A stretch of DNA of 64,000 bases from Paractinoplanes bogorensis (GTDB taxonomy: Bacteria > Actinomycetota > Actinomycetes > Mycobacteriales > Micromonosporaceae), in assembly GCF_018829635.1 (NCBI RefSeq), contig NZ_JAHKKG010000006.1, positions 434,001 to 498,000 on the forward strand, read 5' to 3'. The position numbers and the translations under genes were made by a program. The notes beneath the pieces are model-generated. The model worked only from the letters and a program-made list of their open reading frames with translations. It was not told where the DNA came from and did no database searches. This document shows positions 16,696 through 24,388 of the stretch, piece by piece. Each line of letters begins with the position of its first letter. Within the stretch, counting starts at the first letter, position 1.

Positions 16696-18149
16696 TGCGC
16701 GACTACGTGCTCGTCCTGCTGCGCGGCGCCGACTACGCCGTGCTGGCCTACTTCCTGGCGCTCAACAGCAGCTACCTGATCATGATCGGGCTGGCCTCGG
16801 TCGAGTTCGCCAAGCACCTGCGCCGCACCACGTTCACCGGCGCCGACGACATGTTCCGCAGCCCGCTCACTCTGCCCGTGTCGGTGATCGTCCCGGCCTA
16901 CAACGAGGGTGCCGGCATCGTCGCGGCCGTCCAGGCGATGACCGCGCTGCGCTACCCCCGCTACGAGATCGTGGTGGTCGACGACGGCTCGACCGACGAC
17001 ACCTTCGAGAAACTGCGCGCGCATTTCGACCTGGTCGAGGTGCCCCGGGTGGTGCCGTCCGAGGTCCCGTACGAATCCCACGTCGTCTCGGTCCACGTGC
17101 CGCGCGGCTCCGGGTCGCTGACCGTGGTCCGCAAGACCAACGGCGGCAAGTCCGACGCCCTCAACGTCGGCATCAACCTGGCCCGCCACCCGCTGGTCTG
17201 CATGGTCGACGCCGACTCCGTGCTCGACCCGGACGCCCTGCTCTCGGTGGCCAAGCCGTTCGGTGACGACCCGCTGCGCGTGGCCGCCTGCGGTGGCGTG
17301 GTCCGCATCGCGAACGGCTGCAAGGTCGTCGCCGGCCGTGTGGTCGACGTGCGGATGCCCGGCTCCTGGCTCGTACGCGTGCAGGTGGTCGAATACCTCC
17401 GGGCGTTCCTGATGAGCCGTACGGGCTGGTCCCGCCTCGGTGGCGTGGTGGTGATCAGCGGCGCGTTCGGCGTGTTCCGGCGCGACCTGCTGGTGCAGAT
17501 CGGCGGGCTGGCCCACGACACCATCGGCGAGGACGCCGAGCTGGTCGTCCGGCTGCACCACTACCTGCGCGACCGCGGCGAGGACTACCGGGTCATCTTC
17601 GTGGCCGAGCCGGTGAGCTGGAGCGAGGCGCCGTCCGACTGGAAGGTGCTGGGCTCGCAACGCCGACGCTGGCACCGCGGCATCGCCGAGATCCTGACCA
17701 AGCACCGCCACATGATCTTCAACCCGCGCTACGGCCGGATCGGCCTGGTCGCCCTGCCCTACTACCTGATCTTCGAGCTGCTGGCCCCGTTCGTCGAGAT
17801 CGCGGCCCTGGTGCTGCTGCCGCTCGGACTCTGGGCGGACGCGATCGACGTCGCCTTCGCGTGGCGGTTCGCCCTGGTCGCGTACGGCTACGGCCTGCTG
17901 GTCAGCCTGGTCGCGCTGTTCATCGAAGAAGTGTCGTTCCACCGCTACCCGCGCTGGAGCGACATGCTGCGCGGCGTGGTGGCGGCGGTGCTGGAGAACT
18001 TCGGCTACCGCCAGGTGCTGGCCCTCTGGCAGGTGTGGGGCGCGGCCGCCGCCTGGCGCGGCCGTCCCGCCGTCTGGGGCACGATGACCCGCACCGGCTT
18101 CGACACCCACGAGCCGACCCCGGTCGAGACCGTCGGCGCGGGCAAGTAA
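16695..18149 (+). CDS. Processive family-2 glycosyltransferase, membrane polysaccharide synthase
   Basis: 484 aa. An N-terminal membrane helix (about 10-30), then a GT-A catalytic domain with VIVPAYNEG, VVVDDGSTDDTFE, the metal-binding VDADSVLDPDA, the general-base region TIGEDAELVVRLHHYL and the processivity motif QRRRWHRG (Q-x-x-R-W). About four further helices follow (about 350-420 and near the end). The motif set is that of cellulose/hyaluronan/poly-N-acetylglucosamine synthases. It probably extrudes an exopolysaccharide while using a nucleotide sugar. Its partners by overlap and proximity are the HEAT protein and the upstream receiver/kinase pair. Confidence 0.93.
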   Translation: MRDYVLVLLRGADYAVLAYFLALNSSYLIMIGLASVEFAKHLRRTTFTGADDMFRSPLTLPVSVIVPAYNEGAGIVAAVQAMTALRYPRYEIVVVDDGSTDDTFEKLRAHFDLVEVPRVVPSEVPYESHVVSVHVPRGSGSLTVVRKTNGGKSDALNVGINLARHPLVCMVDADSVLDPDALLSVAKPFGDDPLRVAACGGVVRIANGCKVVAGRVVDVRMPGSWLVRVQVVEYLRAFLMSRTGWSRLGGVVVISGAFGVFRRDLLVQIGGLAHDTIGEDAELVVRLHHYLRDRGEDYRVIFVAEPVSWSEAPSDWKVLGSQRRRWHRGIAEILTKHRHMIFNPRYGRIGLVALPYYLIFELLAPFVEIAALVLLPLGLWADAIDVAFAWRFALVAYGYGLLVSLVALFIEEVSFHRYPRWSDMLRGVVAAVLENFGYRQVLALWQVWGAAAAWRGRPAVWGTMTRTGFDTHEPTPVETVGAGK

Positions 18150-18174
18150 AAAACCGTTTTCCCGTACGCCTCCG

Positions 18175-18303
18175 TCAGCCCCCGGCCCGCTGGCGGTGAA
18201 CCGGGCCGGCGCTCAGCCCCCAGCCCGCGAGCGCTCGCGGTGAACCGGGCCGGCGGTCAGCCCTCGGCCCGCGAGCGTTGGCGGTGAACCGGGCCGGCGG
18301 TCA
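18175..18303. repeat. Three-fold 44-bp reiteration of the acetyltransferase 3' end
   Basis: Four copies of the complement of TGA-CCGCCGGCCCGGTTCACCG occur with stop-like TCA triplets at 18175, 18213, 18257 and 18301, giving periods of 38, 44 and 44 bp. The last copy is the true stop region of the acetyltransferase gene. Each unit can also form a short CCGGCCCG/CGGGCCGG hairpin, so the array may serve as a terminator block. Confidence 0.8.
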
Positions 18304-18858
18304 GTCTCCGGCGCGGACCTGGCTCGGCAGGCCCTTGCGGAAGATCAGGAAGTCGCACGGGGTGGCCAGCCGCGGCACCAGATGGGGAAAGCCGGTGGCC
18401 AGATCGCCGACGGTGACCTGTGCATAGCCCATCCGCGTGTACCACGACCGCAGGAACTCCTTGACCGGATGCTTCCAGGCCTGCGGAACCAGCAGTTCGA
18501 GCTGCATGGTGTCGCACCCCAGCCCGCCGAAGTGCTCCTCGGCGAACCGGACCAACTCGCGTCCGACGCCCTGCCCCCGCACGTCCGGGTCGGCCACCAG
18601 CATGCCGAACTCGCCCGTGCCCCGATCGAGCCGCACCGCACGCACGGTGCCCACCAGCCGGTCGCCGTCGAAGGCGGCCACGAGTTCACCCGCACCGATC
18701 ATCGCGGCGACCGTGGACGCGTCGGTGCGGTCGGCGCCGTCGTCCCACATACCCGCCTCGGCGTCGGCGTAGACCCGGTTGACCAGCGCCACGACCCCGG
18801 CCACGAACCACTCGTCGCCGGCCCGCTCCACCGGGACGAAGTCGATTGCGAGGGACAT
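18301..18858 (-). CDS. GNAT-family N-acetyltransferase
   Basis: 185 aa. The acetyl-CoA-binding motif A is visible as FGMLVADPDVRGQGVGRELVRFAEE (the R/Q-x-x-G-x-G/A signature at about 103-108), preceded by beta strands ELVAAFDGDRLVGTVRAVRL. It acetylates an unknown amine. The start at 18858 has GGGAGAG upstream. The gene end is followed by reiterated copies of its own last bases. Confidence 0.9.
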   Translation of the reverse strand: MSLAIDFVPVERAGDEWFVAGVVALVNRVYADAEAGMWDDGADRTDASTVAAMIGAGELVAAFDGDRLVGTVRAVRLDRGTGEFGMLVADPDVRGQGVGRELVRFAEEHFGGLGCDTMQLELLVPQAWKHPVKEFLRSWYTRMGYAQVTVGDLATGFPHLVPRLATPCDFLIFRKGLPSQVRAGD

Positions 18859-18958
18859 CTGCTCTCCCTGACCTGGCTCGCCGATCACGCGCTTCCGCCG
18901 TGACGTTACGTCCAGCCCGGGTCCGCCGGTCGCCCGGGCCGGGGCGGGCCGGGCGGTG

Positions 18959-19128
18959 TTCAGGATGCGCCGTTTCGTTCAGCCCGGGTTCGCTGGGCAC
19001 CCGGGTCGGGGCGGTGGTCGGGATGCGCCGTTTCGTTCAGCCCGGGTTCGCTGGGCGCCCGGGTCGGGGCGGTGGTCAGGATGCGCCGTTGCGTTCAGCC
19101 CGGTCGGGGCGGGCCGGGCTGGTGGTCA
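18959..19128. repeat. Tandem 58/58/50-bp reiteration of a response-regulator 3' end
   Basis: The word TCAGGATGCGC (once TCGGGATGCGC) recurs at 18960, 19018, 19076 and 19126, with periods of 58, 58 and 50 bp; the intervening sequence TTCGTTCAGCCCGGGTTCGC is nearly identical in the first two units. The final copy is the stop codon and last codons of the response regulator at 19126. A more diverged partial unit precedes the array from about 18905. Confidence 0.8.
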
Positions 19129-19791
19129 GGATGCGCGGACGAGGCCGGTCTCGTAGGCGTAGACGACCGCGTGGACCCGGTCTCTCAGGTTGAGCTTGGT
19201 GAGGATGCGGGAGACGTAGGTCTTGACCGTCTCGGCCCCGATCACCAGCGTGCCGGCGATCTCGCTGTTCGACATACCGGTGGCGATCAGGCGCAGCACC
19301 TCGAGCTCGCGCGGCGTCAGCGCCTCGGCGGCCGGGGAGCCGTCGGCGGTGGCGGGCCGGATCCGCTGGGCGAAACGACCGATCAGCCGTCCGGTCACCG
19401 CCGGGGCGAGGAGCGACTCGCCGCGGGCGACGGTGTGCACGGCGGCCACCAGTTCGAGCGGCGTCGCGTCCTTGAGCAGGAAGCCGCTCGCGCCCGCGTT
19501 CAGCGCGTCGTAGACGTACTCGTCGAGGTTGAACGTCGTGACCACGAGGACCTTGATCGGGTCGGCGACCCCGGGGCCGGCCAGTTCGGCGGTGGCCGCG
19601 ATGCCGTCCAGCACCGGCATGCGTACGTCCATCACCACGACGTCGGGCCGCAGCCGCCGCGCCAGGTCGACACCACTGCGGCCGTCGGTGGCCTCGCCGA
19701 CCACGGTCATGTCGGGCTGAGCGTCGAAGATGGTGACGAACCCGGTGCGGACCAGAGCCTGGTCGTCGCACACGAGCACCTTGAGGGTCAT
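19126..19791 (-). CDS. NarL/LuxR-type response regulator
   Basis: 221 aa. Receiver: VLVCDDQALVRTGF, phospho-acceptor in VVVMDVRMPVLDG (about 55), T in VVTTFNLDEYVY and K in GFLLKDATPLELV. LuxR helix-turn-helix at about 153-213: LTPRELEVLRLIATGMSNSE and ETVKTYVSRILTKLNLRDR. It follows its kinase by 37 nt and is its obvious partner. The last codons are reiterated downstream of its stop. Confidence 0.94.
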   Translation of the reverse strand: MTLKVLVCDDQALVRTGFVTIFDAQPDMTVVGEATDGRSGVDLARRLRPDVVVMDVRMPVLDGIAATAELAGPGVADPIKVLVVTTFNLDEYVYDALNAGASGFLLKDATPLELVAAVHTVARGESLLAPAVTGRLIGRFAQRIRPATADGSPAAEALTPRELEVLRLIATGMSNSEIAGTLVIGAETVKTYVSRILTKLNLRDRVHAVVYAYETGLVRAS

Positions 19792-19828
19792 GGGCCGGCC
19801 TTCGGGGAGAGAGGGTCTTGCCGGGCGG

Positions 19829-21559
19829 TCATCGGGTGGACTCGGACGGGATGGTGGCGGTCACGGCGAAGGTGCCGTCGTCGCCGGGGCCGGCCGACAG
19901 TTCGCCGCCGAAGACGGTGACGCGTTCGTGCAGTCCGGCGAGCCCGCGGCCCGAACCGCCGACCGGGGTGATCACGGTGCGGACGGCCCGGGACGACACG
20001 TCGATGCGCACGCCGTCGGGGCGGTAGCCGAGCCGGACGAGCGTCGGGCCGCCCGGTGCGTATTTCATCGCGTTGGTCAGTGCCTCCTGCACCACCCGGT
20101 AGGCCGTCACCTCGCGGCCGGCGCCCAGCGGCGGGGCCTCGCCCTCCGCGATCAGCTCGATGGGCTGGCCGGCGGATCGGCTCCGCTCGACCAGCTCCGC
20201 GATCTCGGCCAGCCCGGGAAGTCGCGATCGAGGGGCGTGGCCGGCTTCCCGCGGGGTCGCCTCGCCGAGAGTTGCCTCGCCGGGCGACATTACGGAAATG
20301 TCGGATGAGGGCCAAACGGTGGGAGAGCCGGCGGCAATGGGTTGCGGGGCGCCCTCGACGGCAGTGGGCGGTGCCGCAGCGTCGTGGGTCGTGCTGACCC
20401 GGCCCGTGGCGTCGCGGTCCGTAGCGGCGATGGCGGTGCTGGCGTGGTCGACGGCGTCGCGGTCCGCGGCGGCGATGGCGGTGCTGGCGTGGTCGACGGC
20501 GTCGTGGCTTGTGGCGGTGGTGGCGTGGCTGATGGCGTCGTGGCTTGTGGCTGTGGTGGCGTGGTCGACGGCGTCGTGGCGTGCGGCGGCGTTGGCTGTG
20601 GTGGCGTGGTCGACGGCGTCGTGGCGTGCGGCGGCGTTGGCTGTGGTGGCGTGGCTGATGGCGCCGTGGTTTGCGGCGGCTGTGGTGGCGTGGTCGACGG
20701 TGTCGTGGCTTGCGGTGGCTGTGGTGGCGTGGTCCACGGCGCGGTGGGTCGTGGAGTTGTCAGGCGGCGCGTGGTGAGCTGCGCGGTGGGGATCCAGGAC
20801 GCCCAGCAGGTCGCGTAGTTCGCTCAAGGCCCGCCGCCCGGTGTCGCCGATGGCGGACAGGCTCTCGGTCGTGCGGGTGGGGTCGGCGGTGAGGAACTGG
20901 GCTGCGCCCGCCTGCACCACGATCGCGGTGACGTGGTGGGTGACCACGTCGTGCAGCTCGCGGGCGATCATCGCGCGTTCGGCGTCGCGGATCTCGGCGG
21001 CCTCCCGCCGACGCCGTGCCGCCTCGGCGATCCGCTTGTCGCGCACCCACGAGCCGGCCAGCCAGGCGATGCTCAGGCCCAGGCAGAAGATCACGTAGTC
21101 GGCGACCTGGGCCGACGAGCCGGCCGCGTGCAGGGCGACCGCCAGGCCCGCGTAGGCCAGGACGGTGGTCGCGGCGACGGCGCGGCGGAACCGTTCGAGG
21201 TAGGCCGCCGCGCTGTAGAGGGCGATGGTCACCCCGAGGCTGGCGAACGTCGCGTAGCCCCGGAGCTCCTGCACCGCGAACCCGGCCGCGACCAGCGCCA
21301 GGACGGCCGCCGGGTAGCGCCGGCGCAGGGCCAGGGGCAGAGACATCGCGAGGGCCGCCACGACGGCCAGTGCGTCGACCGGGCGGACCGGCAGCTCGCC
21401 GAGGCGGGTGCCCTTGCCGGCCAGCGGGGCCGCGAACGCGAGCAGTGCGAGCAGCACGCCGAACAAGCCGTCCCGCGCCACGGCCGGCCGCCGCTGCCAC
21501 CAGGTGACCCAGCTGGACCAGCGCCGGGTCACCGCGGACAGCAGTCGGAGGCGGGACAC
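19829..21559 (-). CDS. NarL-type sensor histidine kinase with tandem-repeat linker
   Basis: 576 aa, longer than the usual 380-430. About five to six membrane helices lie in residues 25-155. The phospho-His is in MIARELHDVVTHHVTAIVVQ (about 201). Between the dimerisation helices and the ATPase domain, at about residues 268-387, there are about nine repeats of 12-15 residues with consensus [HR]DAVDHATTA plus a short Ala/Thr/Asn tail. The ATPase domain has QEALTNAMKYAPGG (N-box) and GSGRGLAGLHERV (G-box). The GTG at 21559 is chosen because TACGCT lies 6 nt upstream; a longer frame extends to 21589. Partner: the regulator at 19126. Confidence 0.92.
   Translation of the reverse strand: MSRLRLLSAVTRRWSSWVTWWQRRPAVARDGLFGVLLALLAFAAPLAGKGTRLGELPVRPVDALAVVAALAMSLPLALRRRYPAAVLALVAAGFAVQELRGYATFASLGVTIALYSAAAYLERFRRAVAATTVLAYAGLAVALHAAGSSAQVADYVIFCLGLSIAWLAGSWVRDKRIAEAARRRREAAEIRDAERAMIARELHDVVTHHVTAIVVQAGAAQFLTADPTRTTESLSAIGDTGRRALSELRDLLGVLDPHRAAHHAPPDNSTTHRAVDHATTATASHDTVDHATTAAANHGAISHATTANAAARHDAVDHATTANAAARHDAVDHATTATSHDAISHATTATSHDAVDHASTAIAAADRDAVDHASTAIAATDRDATGRVSTTHDAAAPPTAVEGAPQPIAAGSPTVWPSSDISVMSPGEATLGEATPREAGHAPRSRLPGLAEIAELVERSRSAGQPIELIAEGEAPPLGAGREVTAYRVVQEALTNAMKYAPGGPTLVRLGYRPDGVRIDVSSRAVRTVITPVGGSGRGLAGLHERVTVFGGELSAGPGDDGTFAVTATIPSESTR
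20404..20760. repeat. Coding tandem repeats in the histidine-kinase linker
   Basis: Degenerate 36-45 bp repeats within the kinase gene. Two adjacent units, 20551-20595 and 20596-20640, are identical over 45 bp; the others share the core TGGTCGACGGCGTCG or a variant. All spacings are multiples of three, so the reading frame is kept. Confidence 0.9.
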
Positions 21560-21565
21560 GGGGCG

Positions 21566-21571
21566 AGCGTA
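21566..21571 (-). promoter_or_regulatory. Leaderless -10 element for the 21559 kinase
   Basis: TACGCT on the minus strand, 6 nt before the GTG at 21559. Confidence 0.5.
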
Positions 21572-21647
21572 GTCGCCGCGACTAACCACCGGGACGCCCT
21601 GTGGACAACGACGAGGCGCGAGGGAAGACAGGGCGGCGGGATGCGGG

Positions 21648-22475
21648 TCATCGCCAGGACGCCTTGTGGACGAGGCCGCGGCGACGGGCCGTACGGAGTA
21701 GGAAGTAGGAGGCCACCACCCCGACCAGGATGGCCAGGATGCTGGCCTCGGGGCCGAACTCGCCGCCGCTGATGATCGCGGGACCGTGCGGGGTGCCGGT
21801 GAGCAGGCCGCCGAGCGTGCTGCCGGAGCCGGAGTTGGCCGCGCCGAAGAGGCCCGACTCGGCGAAGTTCCAGCCCAGGTGCAGCCCGATCGGCAGCCAC
21901 AGGTTGCGGGCCAGCACGTAGGCCGAGCCGAGGAGCAGGCCGGCCTCGACCGCGATGGCGAGCGCGCCCCACAGCGTGGCGTCCGGGTTGAGCAGGTGCA
22001 CGCCGCCGAACAGCAGCCCGGACACGACCAGGGCCAGGACGGTGCCGCCCCACTCCTCGACGATCCGGAACAGCACCCCGCGGAACAGCAGTTCCTCGAG
22101 GGTGGCGGCGGCCGTCATGAGCCCGAACACCCCGATCATGTCGGCCACCGAGCCGTAGCCGGTGAAGCGCCAGCCGTTGCATACGAAGATCAGCGTCATC
22201 ACCGCGACGAACAGGGTGAGACCGATCCCCAGGCCGCGCAGCAGCCCGGCGCGCAGCGACGACCGGGCCAGTTCGGTCACCGGTCGCTGTTCGAGCCACC
22301 GGACCAGGCGTACGTAGAGAAACAGGCCGATGCCCGCGCTCGCGAAGCCGACCAGCAGGCCGGTCACCGGGTTGTGGGCGGCGCGCCCGGCCAGCGGCGC
22401 CAGCAGCACGTCAAGGGCGAAGAAGACGACGAGGAGGAAGAGGAGGCGGAGCCCGAGGGACGACTTGAGTTTCAT
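21648..22475 (-). CDS. CPBP-family intramembrane glutamic protease
   Basis: 275 aa with about seven to eight membrane helices. The three catalytic motifs of the CPBP/ABI (Rce1-like) family are present: EELLFRG (E-E-x3-R), LLFGGVHLL (F-x3-H) and HLGWNF (H-x3-N). These proteases cleave within the membrane and are often linked to bacteriocin immunity or to control of membrane proteins. The start at 22475 is supported by TAGCGT 7 nt upstream; an alternative start 39 nt further upstream adds an unconserved tail. It stands alone, divergent from a beta-lactamase-fold gene. Confidence 0.9.
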   Translation of the reverse strand: MKLKSSLGLRLLFLLVVFFALDVLLAPLAGRAAHNPVTGLLVGFASAGIGLFLYVRLVRWLEQRPVTELARSSLRAGLLRGLGIGLTLFVAVMTLIFVCNGWRFTGYGSVADMIGVFGLMTAAATLEELLFRGVLFRIVEEWGGTVLALVVSGLLFGGVHLLNPDATLWGALAIAVEAGLLLGSAYVLARNLWLPIGLHLGWNFAESGLFGAANSGSGSTLGGLLTGTPHGPAIISGGEFGPEASILAILVGVVASYFLLRTARRRGLVHKASWR

Positions 22476-22482
22476 AGGGGAA

Positions 22483-22488
22483 ACGCTA
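22483..22488 (-). promoter_or_regulatory. Leaderless -10 element for the CPBP protease
   Basis: TAGCGT on the minus strand, 7 nt before the ATG at 22475. Confidence 0.5.
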
Positions 22489-22571
22489 TTGATGATCTTG
22501 AGCGGCGGAGTCACCGTGCAGGGGGCAATCCGGGGTAGCTCGCACGGGGGACACGATCACCGAACGTATTG

Positions 22572-23537
22572 ATGAAGCAGCCCAGTGTGCGAAGGTTTGT
22601 GCCTGCGGGCCGGAGGCGGCACTATGCTTCGGTGCGGCGTTCCCGAAACCTCATCATCGCTGTGGCGGCAGCCGTGATCCTCGGCGGCGGAGGCCTGATC
22701 GCGTTCGGCATGGCCGGCGACGGTGACGACGGCGGCCTCGTGCCCTCCGCGCTCACCGGCGGCAAGGCCACCAGGTCCGGGCCCAGTGCGGCCGAGCTGG
22801 CCAAGATCGAGCGTGCGAAACGGGCCCGGGAGCTCGACGCGGCCCTCAAGCTGGTCGCGGCCGAGACGCCCGACTTCTCGGTCGCTGTGCTCGACAAGAA
22901 GACCGGCCAGGCCTACACGTATCAGGGCGCGGAGAAGTTCGACACGGCGAGCATCGTGAAGGCCCAGATCCTCGCGTGTGAGCTGCTCAAGGCGCAGGAC
23001 GCCGACCGGGAGCCCACTTCGGGCGAGATGGCGCTGGCCAAGCCGATGATCCAGCTCAGCGACAACAACGCGACGACCGAGTTGTTCGAGCACCTGGGCG
23101 GCAAGAGCGCGATCACCAAGTGCAACAAGCGGCTCGGCCTGACCCAGACCACGGTCAACAGCGCGTGGGGCCTCACCAAGACGACCGCGAGCGACCAGGT
23201 CAAGCTGCTGTCGAAGCTGGTCGACACCAAGGGCCCGCTCGACGAGGACTCCCGCGAGACGGCGTTCTCGCTGATGAACTCGGTCGACGACACGCAGGAC
23301 TGGGGCGTGCCGGCGGTGGCCAAGGAGGGCGAGAGCGCCACGGTCAAGAACGGCTGGGACACCCGCTCGGCCGACGGCGGCCTGTGGGCGGTCAACACGA
23401 TCGGCCGGGTCAGCTCGCCCGACGGCAAGGTGAACGTGTCGGTCGCCGTGCTCTCGCACAACAACCAGTCGATGGACGGCGGGATCGCCCTGGTCGAGAA
23501 GGTGGCCAAGCTGACCAGGCAGTACCTGAAATACTGA
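22572..23537 (+). CDS. Membrane-anchored serine hydrolase of the class A beta-lactamase fold
   Basis: 321 aa. Basic N-terminus, one membrane helix (about 26-47) and an extracytoplasmic domain. The active-site motifs of the PF13354 group are visible: S-x-x-K as ASIVK (about 132), S-D-N as SDNNAT (about 162), and KNG in place of the usual KTG (about 262). Without the Thr/Ser of the third box and with an anchored form, a cell-wall or regulatory role is more likely than antibiotic resistance. Start at ATG 22572; no clear Shine-Dalgarno, and GTG 22587 is a weaker option. Confidence 0.85.
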   Translation: MKQPSVRRFVPAGRRRHYASVRRSRNLIIAVAAAVILGGGGLIAFGMAGDGDDGGLVPSALTGGKATRSGPSAAELAKIERAKRARELDAALKLVAAETPDFSVAVLDKKTGQAYTYQGAEKFDTASIVKAQILACELLKAQDADREPTSGEMALAKPMIQLSDNNATTELFEHLGGKSAITKCNKRLGLTQTTVNSAWGLTKTTASDQVKLLSKLVDTKGPLDEDSRETAFSLMNSVDDTQDWGVPAVAKEGESATVKNGWDTRSADGGLWAVNTIGRVSSPDGKVNVSVAVLSHNNQSMDGGIALVEKVAKLTRQYLKY

Positions 23538-23648
23538 CGTAACACATGAGCGAGCGTTAAGGAATACGCGCGGGTAACTTAGGCGGTCAGTGGTAGATGT
23601 CATCGACAGCGGTGGATTTGTTTACTCGGTGATCGGAATGTCGGGGGC

Positions 23649-24143
23649 ATGACCCGACGCGTCCTCATCGTCCTGTTCCTCGCCGTCGCCGTCCTCTTCC
23701 CGGCCACTGCCGCCCAAGCCGCCGACTCCAAGGCCACCGTCCTGGCCCGGTGGACGCAGCCGACCGCCTCCAGCACCGCGGCCTGGAACGACGCCCGTGC
23801 CAACCGAGGCCCGTGGGCGTCCTACGGCTTCGACTGGTCCACCGACTACTGCTCGTCGAGCCCGGACAACCCGCTCGGCTTCAAGTTCGAGAACTCCTGC
23901 GCGCACCACGACTTCGGCTACCGCAACTACAAGGCGATCGGCACCTTCTCGGCCAACAAGGCCCGCGTCGACGACACGTTCTACGCCGACCTCAAGCGGG
24001 TCTGCGCCACCTACGGCACGGTGTCGGCGGCCGCCTGTTACAGCCTGGCCTGGACCTACTACCAGGCCGTCAAGCTGTTCGGCTCGCTCGCCTCGGTCAA
24101 GCAGGCCGACATCGACAAGGCGGCGACTCTTATCAAGAAGTAA
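23649..24143 (+). CDS. Secreted prokaryotic phospholipase A2
   Basis: 164 aa. Signal peptide of about 25 residues ending TAAQA-AD, mature protein of about 139 residues. The catalytic His-Asp pair is in SCAHHDFGYRNYK, with an upstream DWSTDYCSSSPDNPLGF calcium-loop region and a C-terminal DDTFYADLKRVC helix. This matches the PF09056 phospholipases A2 first known from Streptomyces violaceoruber, which release the sn-2 fatty acid with calcium. Monocistronic; a strong hairpin follows. Confidence 0.93.
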   Translation: MTRRVLIVLFLAVAVLFPATAAQAADSKATVLARWTQPTASSTAAWNDARANRGPWASYGFDWSTDYCSSSPDNPLGFKFENSCAHHDFGYRNYKAIGTFSANKARVDDTFYADLKRVCATYGTVSAAACYSLAWTYYQAVKLFGSLASVKQADIDKAATLIKK

Positions 24144-24154
24144 TTCACCGAGCG

Positions 24155-24190
24155 GCCACCGGCCGTTGGCGCTCGCCGACGGCCGGTGGC
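24155..24190 (+). terminator. Terminator hairpin after the phospholipase A2 gene
   Basis: Perfect 12-bp inverted repeat GCCACCGGCCGT (24155-24166) and complement (24179-24190), 12-nt loop, starting 12 nt after the stop codon. Confidence 0.75.
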
Positions 24191-24204
24191 GGCATCCTGC
24201 AACG

Positions 24205-24372
24205 ATGTTCGGATTCCTGATCGGCGGGCTCGCGGCCGCGTGGGGTGTCATGGTCGCCGTCCTCGACCACTCACCCGAACCGAGCCGCCGCCTGCAGCAG
24301 CTCTGCACGGCCCTGCTCGTCGCGCTCGGCGCCGTGGCGGTCGCGGGAGGGGTCTCGGCGGTAACGACCTGA
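24205..24372 (+). CDS. Putative 55-aa two-helix membrane protein
   Basis: Predicted from a short frame beginning MFGFLIGGLAAAWGVMVAVL, a charged loop DHSPEPSRRLQQ and a second helix LLVALGAVAVAGGV. Unknown function. There is no clear Shine-Dalgarno, and it lies between a terminator and the promoter of the next regulator, so it could be spurious. Codon third positions are GC-rich as in real genes. Confidence 0.45.
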   Translation: MFGFLIGGLAAAWGVMVAVLDHSPEPSRRLQQLCTALLVALGAVAVAGGVSAVTT

Positions 24373-24375
24373 CGC

Positions 24376-24381
24376 TACGGT
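24376..24381 (+). promoter_or_regulatory. Leaderless -10 element for the 24389 response regulator
   Basis: TACGGT, 7 nt upstream of the ATG at 24389; no Shine-Dalgarno. Confidence 0.5.
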
Positions 24382-24388
24382 GTCGGCC

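Noticed and set aside
18900..19130. Small Arg/Gly-rich plus-strand frames across the tandem repeats
   Set aside because: They have no Shine-Dalgarno or leaderless promoter and consist only of translated repeat DNA.
20404..20760. Non-coding minisatellite or an antisense protein rich in Val/Ala on the plus strand
   Set aside because: The repeats lie inside an intact kinase frame with proper domains on both sides; the opposite-strand frames are shadows.
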